Assembly (NCBI RefSeq): GCF_000420645.1
Contig: NZ_ATVI01000005.1
Location: 1,224,357 to 1,288,356, forward strand
Direction of reading: 5' to 3'
DNA: 64,000 bases
Source of the DNA: Nevskia ramosa DSM 11499
Lineage (GTDB): Bacteria > Pseudomonadota > Gammaproteobacteria > Nevskiales > Nevskiaceae
The notes beneath the pieces are model-generated. The model saw nothing but the letters and a program-made list of their open reading frames with translations. It was not told the origin of the DNA and did no database searches. Below, one piece after another: positions 7,247 through 15,927 of this stretch; position 1 is the stretch's first letter, and each line of letters opens with the position of its first letter. A program made the position numbers and the translations under genes.

Positions 7247-10200
7247 GCGGCTTCAATCTGTCGGCGCTGGCGGTCCGCGAACGCGGCGTCACGCTGTTCC
7301 TGATCATCGCGATTTCGCTGACCGGCTTGTTCGCGTTCCTCAAGCTCGGCCGCGCCGAAGATCCCAGCTTCACGATCAAGGTGCTGACCGTGGTCACCGC
7401 CTGGCCCGGCGCCACCGCGCAGGAAATGCAGGATCTGGTTGCCGAGCCGCTGGAAAAGCGGATGCAGGAACTGAAGTGGTACGACCGCTCCGAAACCTTC
7501 ACGCGTCCTGGCCTGGCGTTCACCACCGTGACCTTGAAGGACTCCACGCCGCCCAAGGAAGTACCGGACGAGTTCTACCAGGCGCGCAAGAAGCTCGGCG
7601 ACGAAGCGGCGAAGTTGCCGCGCGGCGTTGCCGGTCCGTTCATCAACGATGAGTACGCCGATGTCTCGTTCGCGCTCTATGCGCTGAAGGCCAAGGGTGA
7701 GCCGCAGCGTCTGCTGGTGCGCAAGGCGGAAGAACTGCGGCAGCGTCTGCTGCACGTGCCGGGCGTGAAGAAGATCAACATCATCGGCGAGCGGCCGGAG
7801 CGCATCTTCGTCGAGTTCTCCTATGCACGCCTCGCCAATCTGGGCATCTCGGCGCGCGACATCTTCGCTGCGCTCAATGATCAGAACCTGGTGACACCGG
7901 CCGGCTCGATCGATACCAAGGGGCCTCAAGTGCTGGTCCGTCTCGATGGCGCACTCGACGATCTGCAGAAGATTCGCGATACGCCGATCGTCGCGACCGG
8001 CCGCACGCTCAAGCTATCGGATATCGCCGAAGTGAAGCGGGGCTACGAAGACCCTGCCACCTTCCTGATCCGCAATGAGAGCGAGCCGGCGCTGATCCTG
8101 GGCGTGGTCATGCGCGACCGCTACAACGGCCTGGAACTCGGCCAGGCGCTGGAGGCCGAAGCGGCGGCGATCTCGGTCGAGATGCCGCTGGGCATGAGCC
8201 TGACCAAGGTTTCGGATCAGGCGGTGAACATTCGCGAGGCTTACGACGAGTTCATGCTGAAGTTCTTCGTCGCTCTGGTGGTGGTGATCGCGGTCAGCCT
8301 GATCAGCATGGGCTGGCGCGTGGGTCTGGTGGTTGCCGCGGCAGTGCCGCTGACGCTCGCCGGCGTCTTCATCATCATGCTCGTGAGCGGACGCGACTTC
8401 GACCGCATCACCCTGGGTGCGCTGATCCTGGCCCTGGGGCTGCTGGTCGACGACGCGATCATCATCATCGAGACCATGGTCGTGAAGATGGAAGAAGGCC
8501 TCGACCGCATCGCCGCGTCGACGTACGCCTGGGGCCACACGGCCGCGCCGATGCTCTCCGGCACCCTGGTCACGGCGATCGGCCTGATGCCGGTGGGCTT
8601 CGCCAAGTCCGGTGCTGGCGAATACGCCGGCAACATCTTCTGGGTGGTGTCGTTCGCACTGCTGACGTCGTGGGTGGTGGCGGTCGTGTTCACGCCGTAC
8701 ATCGGCGTCAAGCTGCTGCCGGACATCAAGCAGATCACGGGCGGTCACTCGGCGATCTATGGCACGCCTCGCTATCGGCAACTGCGCGGCGTGATCGCCG
8801 GCACCGTACGGCACAAGAAGAAGGTCGTGCTCGCCGTCGTCGTCCTTCTTTTTGCGTCGGTGTTCTTGCTGGGTTTTGCCAAGAAGCAGTTCTTTCCGAT
8901 TTCGGATCGTCCGGAGGTTTTCGTCGAAGTGCAGATGCCGGAAGGCACCAGCATCGAAGTCACCAGCGAGGCGGTCGCGAAAGTCGAGGCCTGGCTCAAG
9001 CAGCAGCCCGAGGCCCAGCGGGTCACCAGCTATATCGGGCAAGGTGCGCCGCGCTTCGTGCTGTCGATTTCACCGGAGCTGCCAGATCCTTCGTTCGCGA
9101 AGATCGTGGTGCTTACTGCGAATCCGGAAGCCCGGGAAATTCTCAAGCGGCGGTTGCGTGAAGCGGCTGCGCAGGGCCTGGTGCCGGAGGCACGCATCCG
9201 CGTCACACAGGTCGTGTTCGGGCCGTATTCGCCATTCCCGGTCGCGTTCCGGGTGATGGGGCCGGAAGAAGGCAAGGTGCGCGAAATCGCCGAACAGGTT
9301 CGCGCGGTGATGCTCGCCAATACCTCGATGCGCCAGGTCAACAGCGATTGGGGCGAGCGGGTGCCGACCCTTCATTTCGTGCTGGATCAGGATCGCCTGC
9401 GCGCGATCGGCCTGAGTTCGCATGACGCCGCCGAGCAACTGCAGTTCCTGCTGACCGGTGCGCCGGTGACCCAGGTGCGCGAAGACATCCGCACGGTCGA
9501 CGTGGTTGCCCGCAGTGCCGGTGCGGAGCGTCTCGATCCTGCCAAGCTCGGCGCCTTCACCTTGATCGGCAGCGCCGGGCAGCACGTGCCGCTGGATCAG
9601 ATCGGCCATTCCGAAGTGCGCATGGAGAATCCGGTGATGCGCAGGCGTGACCGGTTCACAACGATCACGGTTCGCGGCGATATCGGCGAGGAGTTCCAGC
9701 CGCCCGAAATCTCCCTGCAGGTCATCAAGCAGATCCAGCCGATCGTCGATCAGCTTCCGGCCGGCTACAAGATCGAACCCGCAGCCGCGATCGAGGAAGC
9801 GGGCAAGGCCAATGTCGCTCTGGCGGCGGTGTTCCCAATCATGCTGATCCTGATGATGATCGTCATCGTGTTTCAGGTGCGCACGATCTCCGGCATGGCG
9901 ATGGTGATGCTGACCTCGCCGCTTGCACTGGTCGGCGTGGTGCCGACCCTGCTCCTGTTCAACCAGCCGTTCAGCTTCAACACGATCATCGGCTTGATCG
10001 GACTGGCGGGCATCATCATGCGCAACACCCTGATCCTGATCGGTCAGATTCACATCAACGAGCAGGCAGGCTTGAGCCCATACCACGCCGTGGTCGAGGC
10101 CACCGTACAACGCTCGCGACCGGTGATTCTGACCGCGCTGGCCGCTGTGTTCGCATTCATCCCGCTCACGCTGTCGGTGTTCTGGGGCTCGCTCGCCTTC

Positions 10201-10344
10201 ACCTTGATCGGCGGCACCATCGGCGGCACGGTGCTGACCCTGGTGTTCCTGCCGGCGCTGTACGCGATCTGGTTCCGGATCAAGCCGGACGCTGGCCAGC
10301 CGGAACATCAGCCAACACCGCTTTCCACCCGAGGCCTCGCATGA
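7243..10344 (+). CDS. RND-family multidrug efflux pump, inner-membrane subunit
   Basis: AcrB-like proton antiporter of 1033 residues. Two blocks of six membrane helices each follow a large periplasmic loop. In helix 4 the paired aspartates D403-D404 (L-V-D-D-A-I), needed for proton coupling in AcrB, are present. The GTG start overlaps the adaptor stop, and the stop overlaps the ATG of the GST gene, giving a tight adaptor-pump-GST operon. The substrate cannot be read from sequence; control by a neighbouring TetR suggests an amphiphilic drug or toxic metabolite. Confidence 0.95.
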   Translation: MSGFNLSALAVRERGVTLFLIIAISLTGLFAFLKLGRAEDPSFTIKVLTVVTAWPGATAQEMQDLVAEPLEKRMQELKWYDRSETFTRPGLAFTTVTLKDSTPPKEVPDEFYQARKKLGDEAAKLPRGVAGPFINDEYADVSFALYALKAKGEPQRLLVRKAEELRQRLLHVPGVKKINIIGERPERIFVEFSYARLANLGISARDIFAALNDQNLVTPAGSIDTKGPQVLVRLDGALDDLQKIRDTPIVATGRTLKLSDIAEVKRGYEDPATFLIRNESEPALILGVVMRDRYNGLELGQALEAEAAAISVEMPLGMSLTKVSDQAVNIREAYDEFMLKFFVALVVVIAVSLISMGWRVGLVVAAAVPLTLAGVFIIMLVSGRDFDRITLGALILALGLLVDDAIIIIETMVVKMEEGLDRIAASTYAWGHTAAPMLSGTLVTAIGLMPVGFAKSGAGEYAGNIFWVVSFALLTSWVVAVVFTPYIGVKLLPDIKQITGGHSAIYGTPRYRQLRGVIAGTVRHKKKVVLAVVVLLFASVFLLGFAKKQFFPISDRPEVFVEVQMPEGTSIEVTSEAVAKVEAWLKQQPEAQRVTSYIGQGAPRFVLSISPELPDPSFAKIVVLTANPEAREILKRRLREAAAQGLVPEARIRVTQVVFGPYSPFPVAFRVMGPEEGKVREIAEQVRAVMLANTSMRQVNSDWGERVPTLHFVLDQDRLRAIGLSSHDAAEQLQFLLTGAPVTQVREDIRTVDVVARSAGAERLDPAKLGAFTLIGSAGQHVPLDQIGHSEVRMENPVMRRRDRFTTITVRGDIGEEFQPPEISLQVIKQIQPIVDQLPAGYKIEPAAAIEEAGKANVALAAVFPIMLILMMIVIVFQVRTISGMAMVMLTSPLALVGVVPTLLLFNQPFSFNTIIGLIGLAGIIMRNTLILIGQIHINEQAGLSPYHAVVEATVQRSRPVILTALAAVFAFIPLTLSVFWGSLAFTLIGGTIGGTVLTLVFLPALYAIWFRIKPDAGQPEHQPTPLSTRGLA

Positions 10345-10969
10345 ACGACACGATCGAGCTGCACGGCACCCGCACCGGCAACTGCTTCCGCGTCGCCATC
10401 GCGCTGGAGGAAGCCGGCCTGGCCTATCGCGTGGTTCATGTCGATCTCGCGAGCGGCGAGCATCAGCGCCCGGAACATCTGGCGCTGAACCCGGCCGGCA
10501 AGGTGCCGACCATCGTCGCCAGCCTGCCGGACGGGCGGCGTCTGGTGCTGTCACAGTCGAACGCGATCCTGCTGTACCTGGCCGAGCGTGCGCCGGGCAC
10601 TCTGTTGCCAGAAGGCGATCAGACCGCGCGTGCCCTGGCGCTGGAGCGCTATCTGTACTTCGTCACCGATGTCATCGCGCCCAGTCACTCGGGGTTTTAT
10701 CTGGGTCGTGTGCCGGCGACCGGCAATGGCGCCGAGCTGCTGAATCAGCGCTCGCTGGATGCGATCTACGCAGCCGATCACATGGTCGGTGCTCGGGCTT
10801 CATCAGCGGCAACCACTTCGGCCTGGCCGACATCGCGGCGTTGACGATGCTGCTGTCGATCGAACAGAAGCTGGACTGGACGCGGATTCCGCGTCTTCAG
10901 CGCTGGTTCGAAACGGTGCGGACGCGGCCTGCCGTCGTCCGTGGTTTCAAGGCCTTCGATCCGAGCTGA
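10341..10969 (+). pseudogene. Glutathione S-transferase interrupted by a frameshift
   Basis: The first frame (10341-10844) encodes a GST N-terminal thioredoxin-like domain (E-L-H-G-T-R-T-G-N-C-F-R-V-A, N-P-A-G-K-V-P, Q-S-N-A-I-L-L-Y-L) and the start of the helical domain. Near 10790-10797, at the run CGGG, homology jumps one base to another frame, which carries the GST C-terminal helix motif F-G-L-A-D-I-A-A-L-T and ends at 10969. A single missing base (or two extra) explains it. ATG overlaps the pump stop. It may be a genuine inactivating mutation or a sequencing error; the intact downstream frame favours a recent event or an error. Confidence 0.85.
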
Positions 10970-11870
10970 GCGGACCACGCTCCATCAAGCGCACCAGCGC
11001 ATACAGCACGCGATTGACCGGCGTCGGCACCTGCAGCCGCGCGCCGGTCTTGACGATGTAGCCATTGAGATGCTCGATCTCGCTGGGCCTGCCGGCGGCG
11101 AGGTCCTGCGCGGTCGACGAATACTGCGTCGCCATTGATTCGGCGATCTTGCCGATCGCGAGGCGCGGATCGCTGTTCACCCGGATGCCGGCCGCGGCGG
11201 CAACGGCCAGGCACTCCGCGGCGACATCGTGCATCACCTCGAGCACCTGCTCGCGTTTGACCAGTTCGCCGTAAGGCAACTGCGGAATCGCCGACAAGGC
11301 ATTGAACGCGCAGTTGATGATCAGCTTGTCCCAGAGTGCTGCGAGCACATCGGCGGATACCGTCGTCGGAACGCTTGCCGCAGTCAGCAGGGCGGCAATC
11401 TCCTGGCTGCGCGCCGAGTCGCCGATCAGCAGATCGCCGCGACCGTGGTGGCGAACATGGCCCGGCCCCGCCATTTCCACCGCCACGTAGACCACAGCGG
11501 GAATGACCGGCCTGCCGAGCACCTGGGCCAGGCGATCGGCATTGTCGACGCCGTTCTGAAGACTCAGCACGATCGCGCCCTTGGCCGGATGAGGGGCAAG
11601 ATGCGGTGCCAGTTCCTGGCCGGCACGTTCCGTATCACCGGACTTGACGCAAACCAGCACCAGCTCCGCGTCCGCCGCCGCTGCGGGTGAGACCGTTGCG
11701 TGGACCGGCAGGCGCTCGGAGAACGCCACCGTTTCCAGCATCAGGCCATCGCGATTGATGACCTCGACGTGTCGCTGCCGGCCGACCAGGGTGACTGGAT
11801 GCCCGGCGCGCGCCAGCATCGCACCGTAGTAGCAACCCACCGCACCCGCGCCCATCACCAGGATCTTCAT
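10947..11870 (-). CDS. 2-dehydropantoate 2-reductase family protein (ApbA/PanE-like)
   Basis: NADPH-dependent ketopantoate reductase family, 307 residues, acting in pantothenate synthesis or on a related 2-keto acid. The N-terminus carries the Rossmann motif G-A-G-A-V-G at residues 7-12, and D-K-L-I-I-N-C-A-F-N holds the conserved catalytic lysine region. ATG 11870 is chosen because the Rossmann strand begins directly after it; the longer frame adds 12 unrelated residues. The 3' end overlaps the frameshifted GST by 23 bases, tail to tail. Several paralogues of this family have other substrates, so I give no symbol. Confidence 0.85.
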   Translation of the reverse strand: MKILVMGAGAVGCYYGAMLARAGHPVTLVGRQRHVEVINRDGLMLETVAFSERLPVHATVSPAAAADAELVLVCVKSGDTERAGQELAPHLAPHPAKGAIVLSLQNGVDNADRLAQVLGRPVIPAVVYVAVEMAGPGHVRHHGRGDLLIGDSARSQEIAALLTAASVPTTVSADVLAALWDKLIINCAFNALSAIPQLPYGELVKREQVLEVMHDVAAECLAVAAAAGIRVNSDPRLAIGKIAESMATQYSSTAQDLAAGRPSEIEHLNGYIVKTGARLQVPTPVNRVLYALVRLMERGPLSSDRRP

Positions 11871-11933
11871 TGCCGCTCTGCCTTGCTGTTCGCCGCGATC
11901 ATGCATCAGGCCGCAGCCGACACGAAGCTAGCC

Positions 11934-12353
11934 TCATTGCTTCTGATCACCGGCCGGGAAGGCGGCCATATCCATCCACATCGCGCCCCAGATGTGGCCG
12001 TCCGGGTCCGCCATGTCCCGGCCGTACATGAAGCCGTGGTCCTGAACCGGATTGATGTCGCCCGTTCCGCCGTTCACGGCCGCGGCTGTGTTCATCGCGT
12101 CGACTGCCTCGCGGCTGTCGCAGCTGAGCGCAAGCGACACTTCGCTCGACGTTGGCGGCGGGATCGGGCGGGTGGTGAAGCTGCGCCACTTCGCATGGGT
12201 GAGCAGCATGACGTGGATCGCCTCGCTCCAGACCATGCAGGCAGCGGTATCGTCCGTGAACTGCGGGTTGTTCACGAAGCCGAGGGACTTGTAGAAGCTC
12301 ATCGATGCACCGAGGTCGGTGACGGGCAGGTTCACGAAAATCATCTTGGTCAT
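11934..12353 (-). CDS. VOC-fold (glyoxalase / bleomycin-resistance type) protein
   Basis: A 139-residue vicinal-oxygen-chelate protein. The start F-V-N-L-P-V-T-D-L-G-A-S-M-S-F-Y and the end A-D-P-D-G-H-I-W are typical of the two beta-alpha-beta modules of the fold. ATG 12353 is preceded by AGGAG at 8 bases; the upstream extension in the same frame is not VOC-like. Substrate unknown. It is divergent from the transglutaminase-like gene, and the intergenic region holds inverted repeats close to its start. Confidence 0.85.
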   Translation of the reverse strand: MTKMIFVNLPVTDLGASMSFYKSLGFVNNPQFTDDTAACMVWSEAIHVMLLTHAKWRSFTTRPIPPPTSSEVSLALSCDSREAVDAMNTAAAVNGGTGDINPVQDHGFMYGRDMADPDGHIWGAMWMDMAAFPAGDQKQ

Positions 12354-12372
12354 GGTGCTTCTCCTGTGGGTT

Positions 12373-12395
12373 ATTGGTGGCAACCAATTGGGTTG
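12373..12395. promoter_or_regulatory. Overlapping inverted repeats upstream of the VOC gene
   Basis: ATTGGT-GGCA-ACCAAT (12373-12388) overlaps CAACCAATTGGGTTG (12381-12395). Both have perfect arms and lie 20-42 bases upstream of the VOC start codon on the minus strand. This is an operator-like arrangement; no regulator gene is adjacent. Confidence 0.45.
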
Positions 12396-12595
12396 TCTTA
12401 TGTACGACGAACCACCCGCAGGGATTTCGACAGGCGCGGAGCAATTATTTTCGTTCTGCCGCCACGAACCGCTCGATGCCATCAAGAAGCCGTGCGGTCA
12501 AGGCCGTGCCGTCGATGGGCAGACGGTATATTCGGCCGTGATTGAAGACAGCGACGGCTTTCCCCGAGCCCCTGAACCGAAGGCGCAAGCGTTTC

Positions 12596-13465
12596 ATGCA
12601 ACTGACCATCAAGCATTGCACGCGCTACCAGTACGCGCGGGCGATCATGCTGCAGCCGCATCGGCTCATCATCACCCCGCGTGACAGCGGCGAACTGTTC
12701 ACGGTGCGGCGTTCCCTGGACTGTGTGCCGCCCGCCGATATCGCGTGGAGCGCGGACGTATTCGGCAATCTGATCGCCACGGCGACCTTTGCCGAGCCGA
12801 CCCGCGAACTGACCATCACCAGCGAAGCCGTGGTCGAGCACACGGCGCCGGAATGGCCGATCTTCGCGATCTCGCCGGATGCCCACAGCTATCCGTTCGC
12901 ATATTCCCTAGACGATGTTGTCGATCTGGGTGCGCTTGCCCAGCCGGACTGGCTGACGCCTGATCCACAGCGGGTCGGCGCCTGGGCGCGTGGCTTCGTG
13001 TCGGCCCTTCAGACCGACAGCCTGTCCCTGCTCAAGGACCTCAACGCCGGCGTGCTGGGCGACGTTCGCTACCGCGTGCGTGATGAAGAAGGGACGCAGT
13101 CGCCAGCCAGCACGCTGGAACTGGGCAGCGGATCCTGCCGCGACATCGCCGCGCTTTTCATCGAAGCGGCGCGCCACCTGGGATTCGGCGCCCGCGCGGT
13201 GTCGGGCTATCTCTTCGATCCGGATCAGAAGGACGAAGACGCAGGCTCCACGCACGCGTGGGCGGAAGTGTATTTGCCCGGCGCCGGCTGGATTGCTTTT
13301 GATCCGTCGAATCAACGAGTCGGCGGCAGTCAGCTCGTTCCTGTCGCGTTCGCCCGCTTCAACCGACAGATCATGCCGGTGACCGGCGGCTATATCGGCA
13401 CGCCGGAAGACTTCGAGCAGATGGATGTCTCCGTCAGCGTGAGGGCCAGCGCGCTTTCGATCTAG
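12596..13465 (+). CDS. Transglutaminase-like cysteine peptidase family protein
   Basis: A 289-residue protein with an N-terminal beta domain (R-Y-Q-Y, Q-P-H-R-L-I-I-T-P) typical of bacterial transglutaminase-like proteins, then a papain-like domain with a complete triad: C181 in G-S-C-R-D-I-A, H220 in T-H-A-W-A-E-V and D236 in F-D-P-S-N. No signal peptide is seen, so it is probably cytoplasmic. Members usually act as peptidases or amidases; substrate unknown. ATG 12596 starts right at the conserved N-terminal strand, while the frame is open back to TTG 12542. Confidence 0.87.
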   Translation: MQLTIKHCTRYQYARAIMLQPHRLIITPRDSGELFTVRRSLDCVPPADIAWSADVFGNLIATATFAEPTRELTITSEAVVEHTAPEWPIFAISPDAHSYPFAYSLDDVVDLGALAQPDWLTPDPQRVGAWARGFVSALQTDSLSLLKDLNAGVLGDVRYRVRDEEGTQSPASTLELGSGSCRDIAALFIEAARHLGFGARAVSGYLFDPDQKDEDAGSTHAWAEVYLPGAGWIAFDPSNQRVGGSQLVPVAFARFNRQIMPVTGGYIGTPEDFEQMDVSVSVRASALSI

Positions 13466-13480
13466 ACGGAGACATGAATC

Positions 13481-13570
13481 CGTCATTCCCAAGCAGGCGG
13501 GAACCCCGTTCACAGGCTTCCAGCGTGGCGCTAGCGTCAAAACTGGATCCCCGCCTGCGCGGGGATGACG
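13481..13570. repeat. REP-like dispersed inverted repeat, copy 1
   Basis: A 90-base intergenic element with imperfect complementary ends: CGTCATTCCC...GCAGGCGGG at the left and CCCGCCTGCGCGGGGATGACG at the right (the latter ends at 13570). A related element lies at 28626-28710. Both sit just downstream of convergent or terminal genes, as REP/BIME-type elements do. Confidence 0.7.
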
Positions 13571-13644
13571 AATGTGTGGGTCAGCAGTCGAACGAAAAAC
13601 GCTCTGGCACGCGATAGCGTCCGTCCACCCGATCAAGCAGACAC

Positions 13645-14118
13645 CTAACCGCGCACCGTCGCCTCGATCTTCGCGACATCGATCTTCCGCATCTCCATCA
13701 TCGCCGCGAACGCGCGCTGCGCCACATCGCCGCCCTTGGCCATCGCCTCGGTCAGCACGCGCGGGGTGATCTGCCACGACAGCCCCCATTTGTCCTTGCA
13801 CCAGCCGCAGGCGCTTTCCATCCCGCCATTGCCGACGATCGCGTTCCAGTAGCGATCGGTTTCAGCCTGGTCGTCGGTGGCGATCTGAAACGAGAACGCC
13901 TCGGATTGCTGGAACGCGGTCCCGCCATTGAGGCCCATGCACGCCACGCCGCAAACCGTGAACTCGACGGTCAGCACCTGGCCCGCCTTGCCGCCTGGAA
14001 AGTCGGACGGCGCCCGGTGCACTGCAGTCACGGTGCTGTCGGGAAACGTCCTGGCATAGAAGCCTGCGGCCGCTTCCGCGTCATGCTCGTACCACAGGCA
14101 GATGGTGTTCTTGGGCAT
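13645..14118 (-). CDS. PhnB-like VOC-fold protein
   Basis: A 157-residue protein of the PhnB / 3-demethylubiquinone-9-methyltransferase-like VOC group: K-N-T-I-C-L-W-Y-E near the N-terminus, A-A-G-F-Y-A-R-T-F-P-D-S, and a central C-G-W-C-K-D-K-W-G-L-S-W-Q-I-T-P block. No catalytic role is established for most of these proteins. ATG 14118 is preceded by AGGAGG at 7 bases. A GST gene lies 50 bases upstream on the same strand. Confidence 0.87.
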   Translation of the reverse strand: MPKNTICLWYEHDAEAAAGFYARTFPDSTVTAVHRAPSDFPGGKAGQVLTVEFTVCGVACMGLNGGTAFQQSEAFSFQIATDDQAETDRYWNAIVGNGGMESACGWCKDKWGLSWQITPRVLTEAMAKGGDVAQRAFAAMMEMRKIDVAKIEATVRG

Positions 14119-14168
14119 CGTCAATCCTCCTGGTTGTAGCGAGCCTTCGGGGAGGCAAGCTTGGGGCA

Positions 14169-14829
14169 TCAGATCCAGGGTTGCTGTAGCTGCTCCGCCG
14201 CGAGCACCTGCTGCACGGCAGGGCGCTCCAGCATTCGCCGCAGATAAGGGCCGAGGTGAGGATAGTCGCGGGCCGGTCTGCTTGCCGGCCCGGTGAAGCC
14301 GCGCGTCCAGCGAGACAGCGTGAAGACGAAAGGATCGAGCGCACTATAGATCGGCCCCAGTATCCAGGGCCCTGCGTGAGCGGCCAGCAACTGGTCAAGC
14401 TGTTCGAGCATCGAGCCGATGCGCAGCTGCGTGTGGAAACGCACCTGCGCCGCGCCCGCCTCATTGCCCTGGTCCACGTAGCGGTGGGGATAGAAGTACA
14501 GGATGAGATTGGCCTGCAACGTGTTGGTCAGCCACATCAGCCACTTGTAGAACTGCGCCCGCTCGGGTGACGCCAGCGGCGGGCTGAGGCCCGCCTGCGG
14601 ATGCGTATCCACCAGATGCAGCAGGATCGCGGCGGTCTCGTAAAGCACCAGATCACCATCCTGCAACACCGGCAGCAGGCCATTGGGATTGAGCCGCAAG
14701 TACGCCGCCGACTTGTGGGCATCCGCCGCGCGATCCACCAGCACCAACTCGAAAGCGGTGCCCAGCTCCCGCAGCAGGATGTGAGGCGCCATGCTGGCGG
14801 TGCTGGGGTAGTAGTGCAGTTGAAGCATC
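14169..14829 (-). CDS. Glutathione S-transferase family protein
   Basis: A 219-residue GST. The N-terminal thioredoxin-like domain has H-Y-Y-P-S-T-A-S-M-A-P-H and the cis-proline and glutathione-contact block N-P-N-G-L-L-P-V-L followed by L-Y-E-T-A-A-I-L-L-H-L. The C-terminal half is the helical domain. The serine-rich active region (S-T-A-S-M) suggests a beta/theta-like class. ATG 14829 sits directly before the first strand. It is the last GC-rich gene before the AT-rich island. Substrate unknown. Confidence 0.87.
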
Positions 14830-15210
14830 TGGGGTCTCGAGTGGGGTAGGGACAATCGGCGGTGTGATTATCGCCGTCAGCTTTCAGCTCGACGCGGCCG
14901 CTGGCGGACGAAGGCTACGAGCCGTAGATCGCTTGCGACGGAAAAGCCGCCAGCGCATCCCGCCTTCGGCAATACTGCGGACTCCCTGCGTGGCGGGATA
15001 CGTGGCCATAAAGCCGGCCGCTTTCCCGCCCTCGGGGTTAAAAAGCTCACCGGGCTTTGAAAAATGGGTAGCCAGGGCGACATACCTTTAATATCGGCGA
15101 CAGCACAATAGAATGCGCCGGCTGCTGAGGATGCCGTAGCTGGCGTTCGCGAAGACGGTTGGCGCGGACTGGCACGGACCACGTAGGCAACAAGGAGCGG
15201 CCGTCTACAA
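14830..15210. other. 381-base gap at the left edge of the AT-rich island
   Basis: No convincing gene. Composition changes within this gap from GC-rich to AT-richer, with a TTTAATAT stretch near 15085-15095 that could belong to a promoter for the island, though no clean -35/-10 pair is visible. AGGAG at 15193-15197 probably serves the nuclease gene 13 bases downstream. A minus-strand open frame across the gap has no recognisable protein features. Confidence 0.5.
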
Positions 15211-15921
15211 ATGAATTTCAATGTTCTTGTGGACTACGACAATGTCCATGACCAAGATCGACGAATGGGGCTCGGCCACGTCATTTCAAAGATCACAGCG
15301 GTAATTTCTCCGCAGCTACCTCCGGCTGTTACACGCCTTGCCTTTCGGCTTTACGGTGGATGGTTCGAGGATACAAAAGTCTCACGGTCCGCCCAGAAAT
15401 TGGGCGCCGACATCACGGCATACCCCTCCACTGCAAACATTAACGGTCAACCGGGCGTAGTTCAGGTCGAATTCGCTCGAGCTCTGCTCGCGAATCCTCG
15501 AAGCGACCTGACCCATACTTTCAGGCCGAAGGGACAGGCCCCCAGGCTTACATGTGAGGCGACTCCCTACCGAAAGTGCTCTTCCGCGACCGCCTGTCCA
15601 ATTAGTCACATTGCAAACTTTATCAATTTAGAGCGGTGCAATAGCTCAGGCTGTTCAGTAACTCCAGTCGATATCCTTAATAAGCAAGAGCAGAAACTGG
15701 TCGACACGATGATCGTTTCGGACATCTCCTACTTGGCTACGCAAGCGACGAGTCCCGCTATAGCAGTCGTTTCTGCAGACTATGATATTTGGCCTGGCAT
15801 AGTGAACGCTCTCGCCTTCGGAACATCGGTTCTGCATGTTCATCCGAAGCCTAATTATGGAATTCGCAAAAATAGATATGCCGTCCCGTCGCGCGCTGCT
15901 TATTTCCCGCTTAGCTTTTGA
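15211..15921 (+). CDS. NYN-domain (PIN-like) ribonuclease-type protein with cysteine-rich insertion
   Basis: A 236-residue protein. It opens with N-V-L-V-D-Y-D-N-V, the NYN first strand with acidic residues D8 and D10. Near the end come K-L-V-D-T-M-I-V-S-D (D165, D171) and V-V-S-A-D-Y-D-I-W (D190, D192), the remaining acidic positions of the PIN-like metal site, then a G-T-S-V-L-H-V strand as in NYN proteins. Between the halves, cysteines C115, C123, C129, C143 and C148 form a cluster that could bind zinc. NYN proteins are established RNA-cleaving enzymes; activity here is inference. The NTPase gene starts 6 bases after its stop. Base composition is clearly lower in GC than in neighbouring genes. 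Confidence 0.8.
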   Translation: MNFNVLVDYDNVHDQDRRMGLGHVISKITAVISPQLPPAVTRLAFRLYGGWFEDTKVSRSAQKLGADITAYPSTANINGQPGVVQVEFARALLANPRSDLTHTFRPKGQAPRLTCEATPYRKCSSATACPISHIANFINLERCNSSGCSVTPVDILNKQEQKLVDTMIVSDISYLATQATSPAIAVVSADYDIWPGIVNALAFGTSVLHVHPKPNYGIRKNRYAVPSRAAYFPLSF

Positions 15922-15927
15922 GAGCTT

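Noticed and set aside
8014-10554. Long open frames on the minus strand opposite the RND pump gene (8014-9042 and 9070-10554).
   Set aside because: They mirror the pump gene, are rich in Arg, His, Gln and Asp, and show no family motif. Typical of GC-rich codon bias on the opposite strand.
11934-14118. The two VOC-fold proteins as an antibiotic-resistance pair.
   Set aside because: They belong to different VOC subgroups, are separated by an unrelated transglutaminase gene, and neither has a bleomycin-specific motif.
14877-15221. Minus-strand open frame in the gap left of the island.
   Set aside because: Arg/Pro/Ser-rich with no family resemblance, and it overlaps the ribosome site of the NYN gene.
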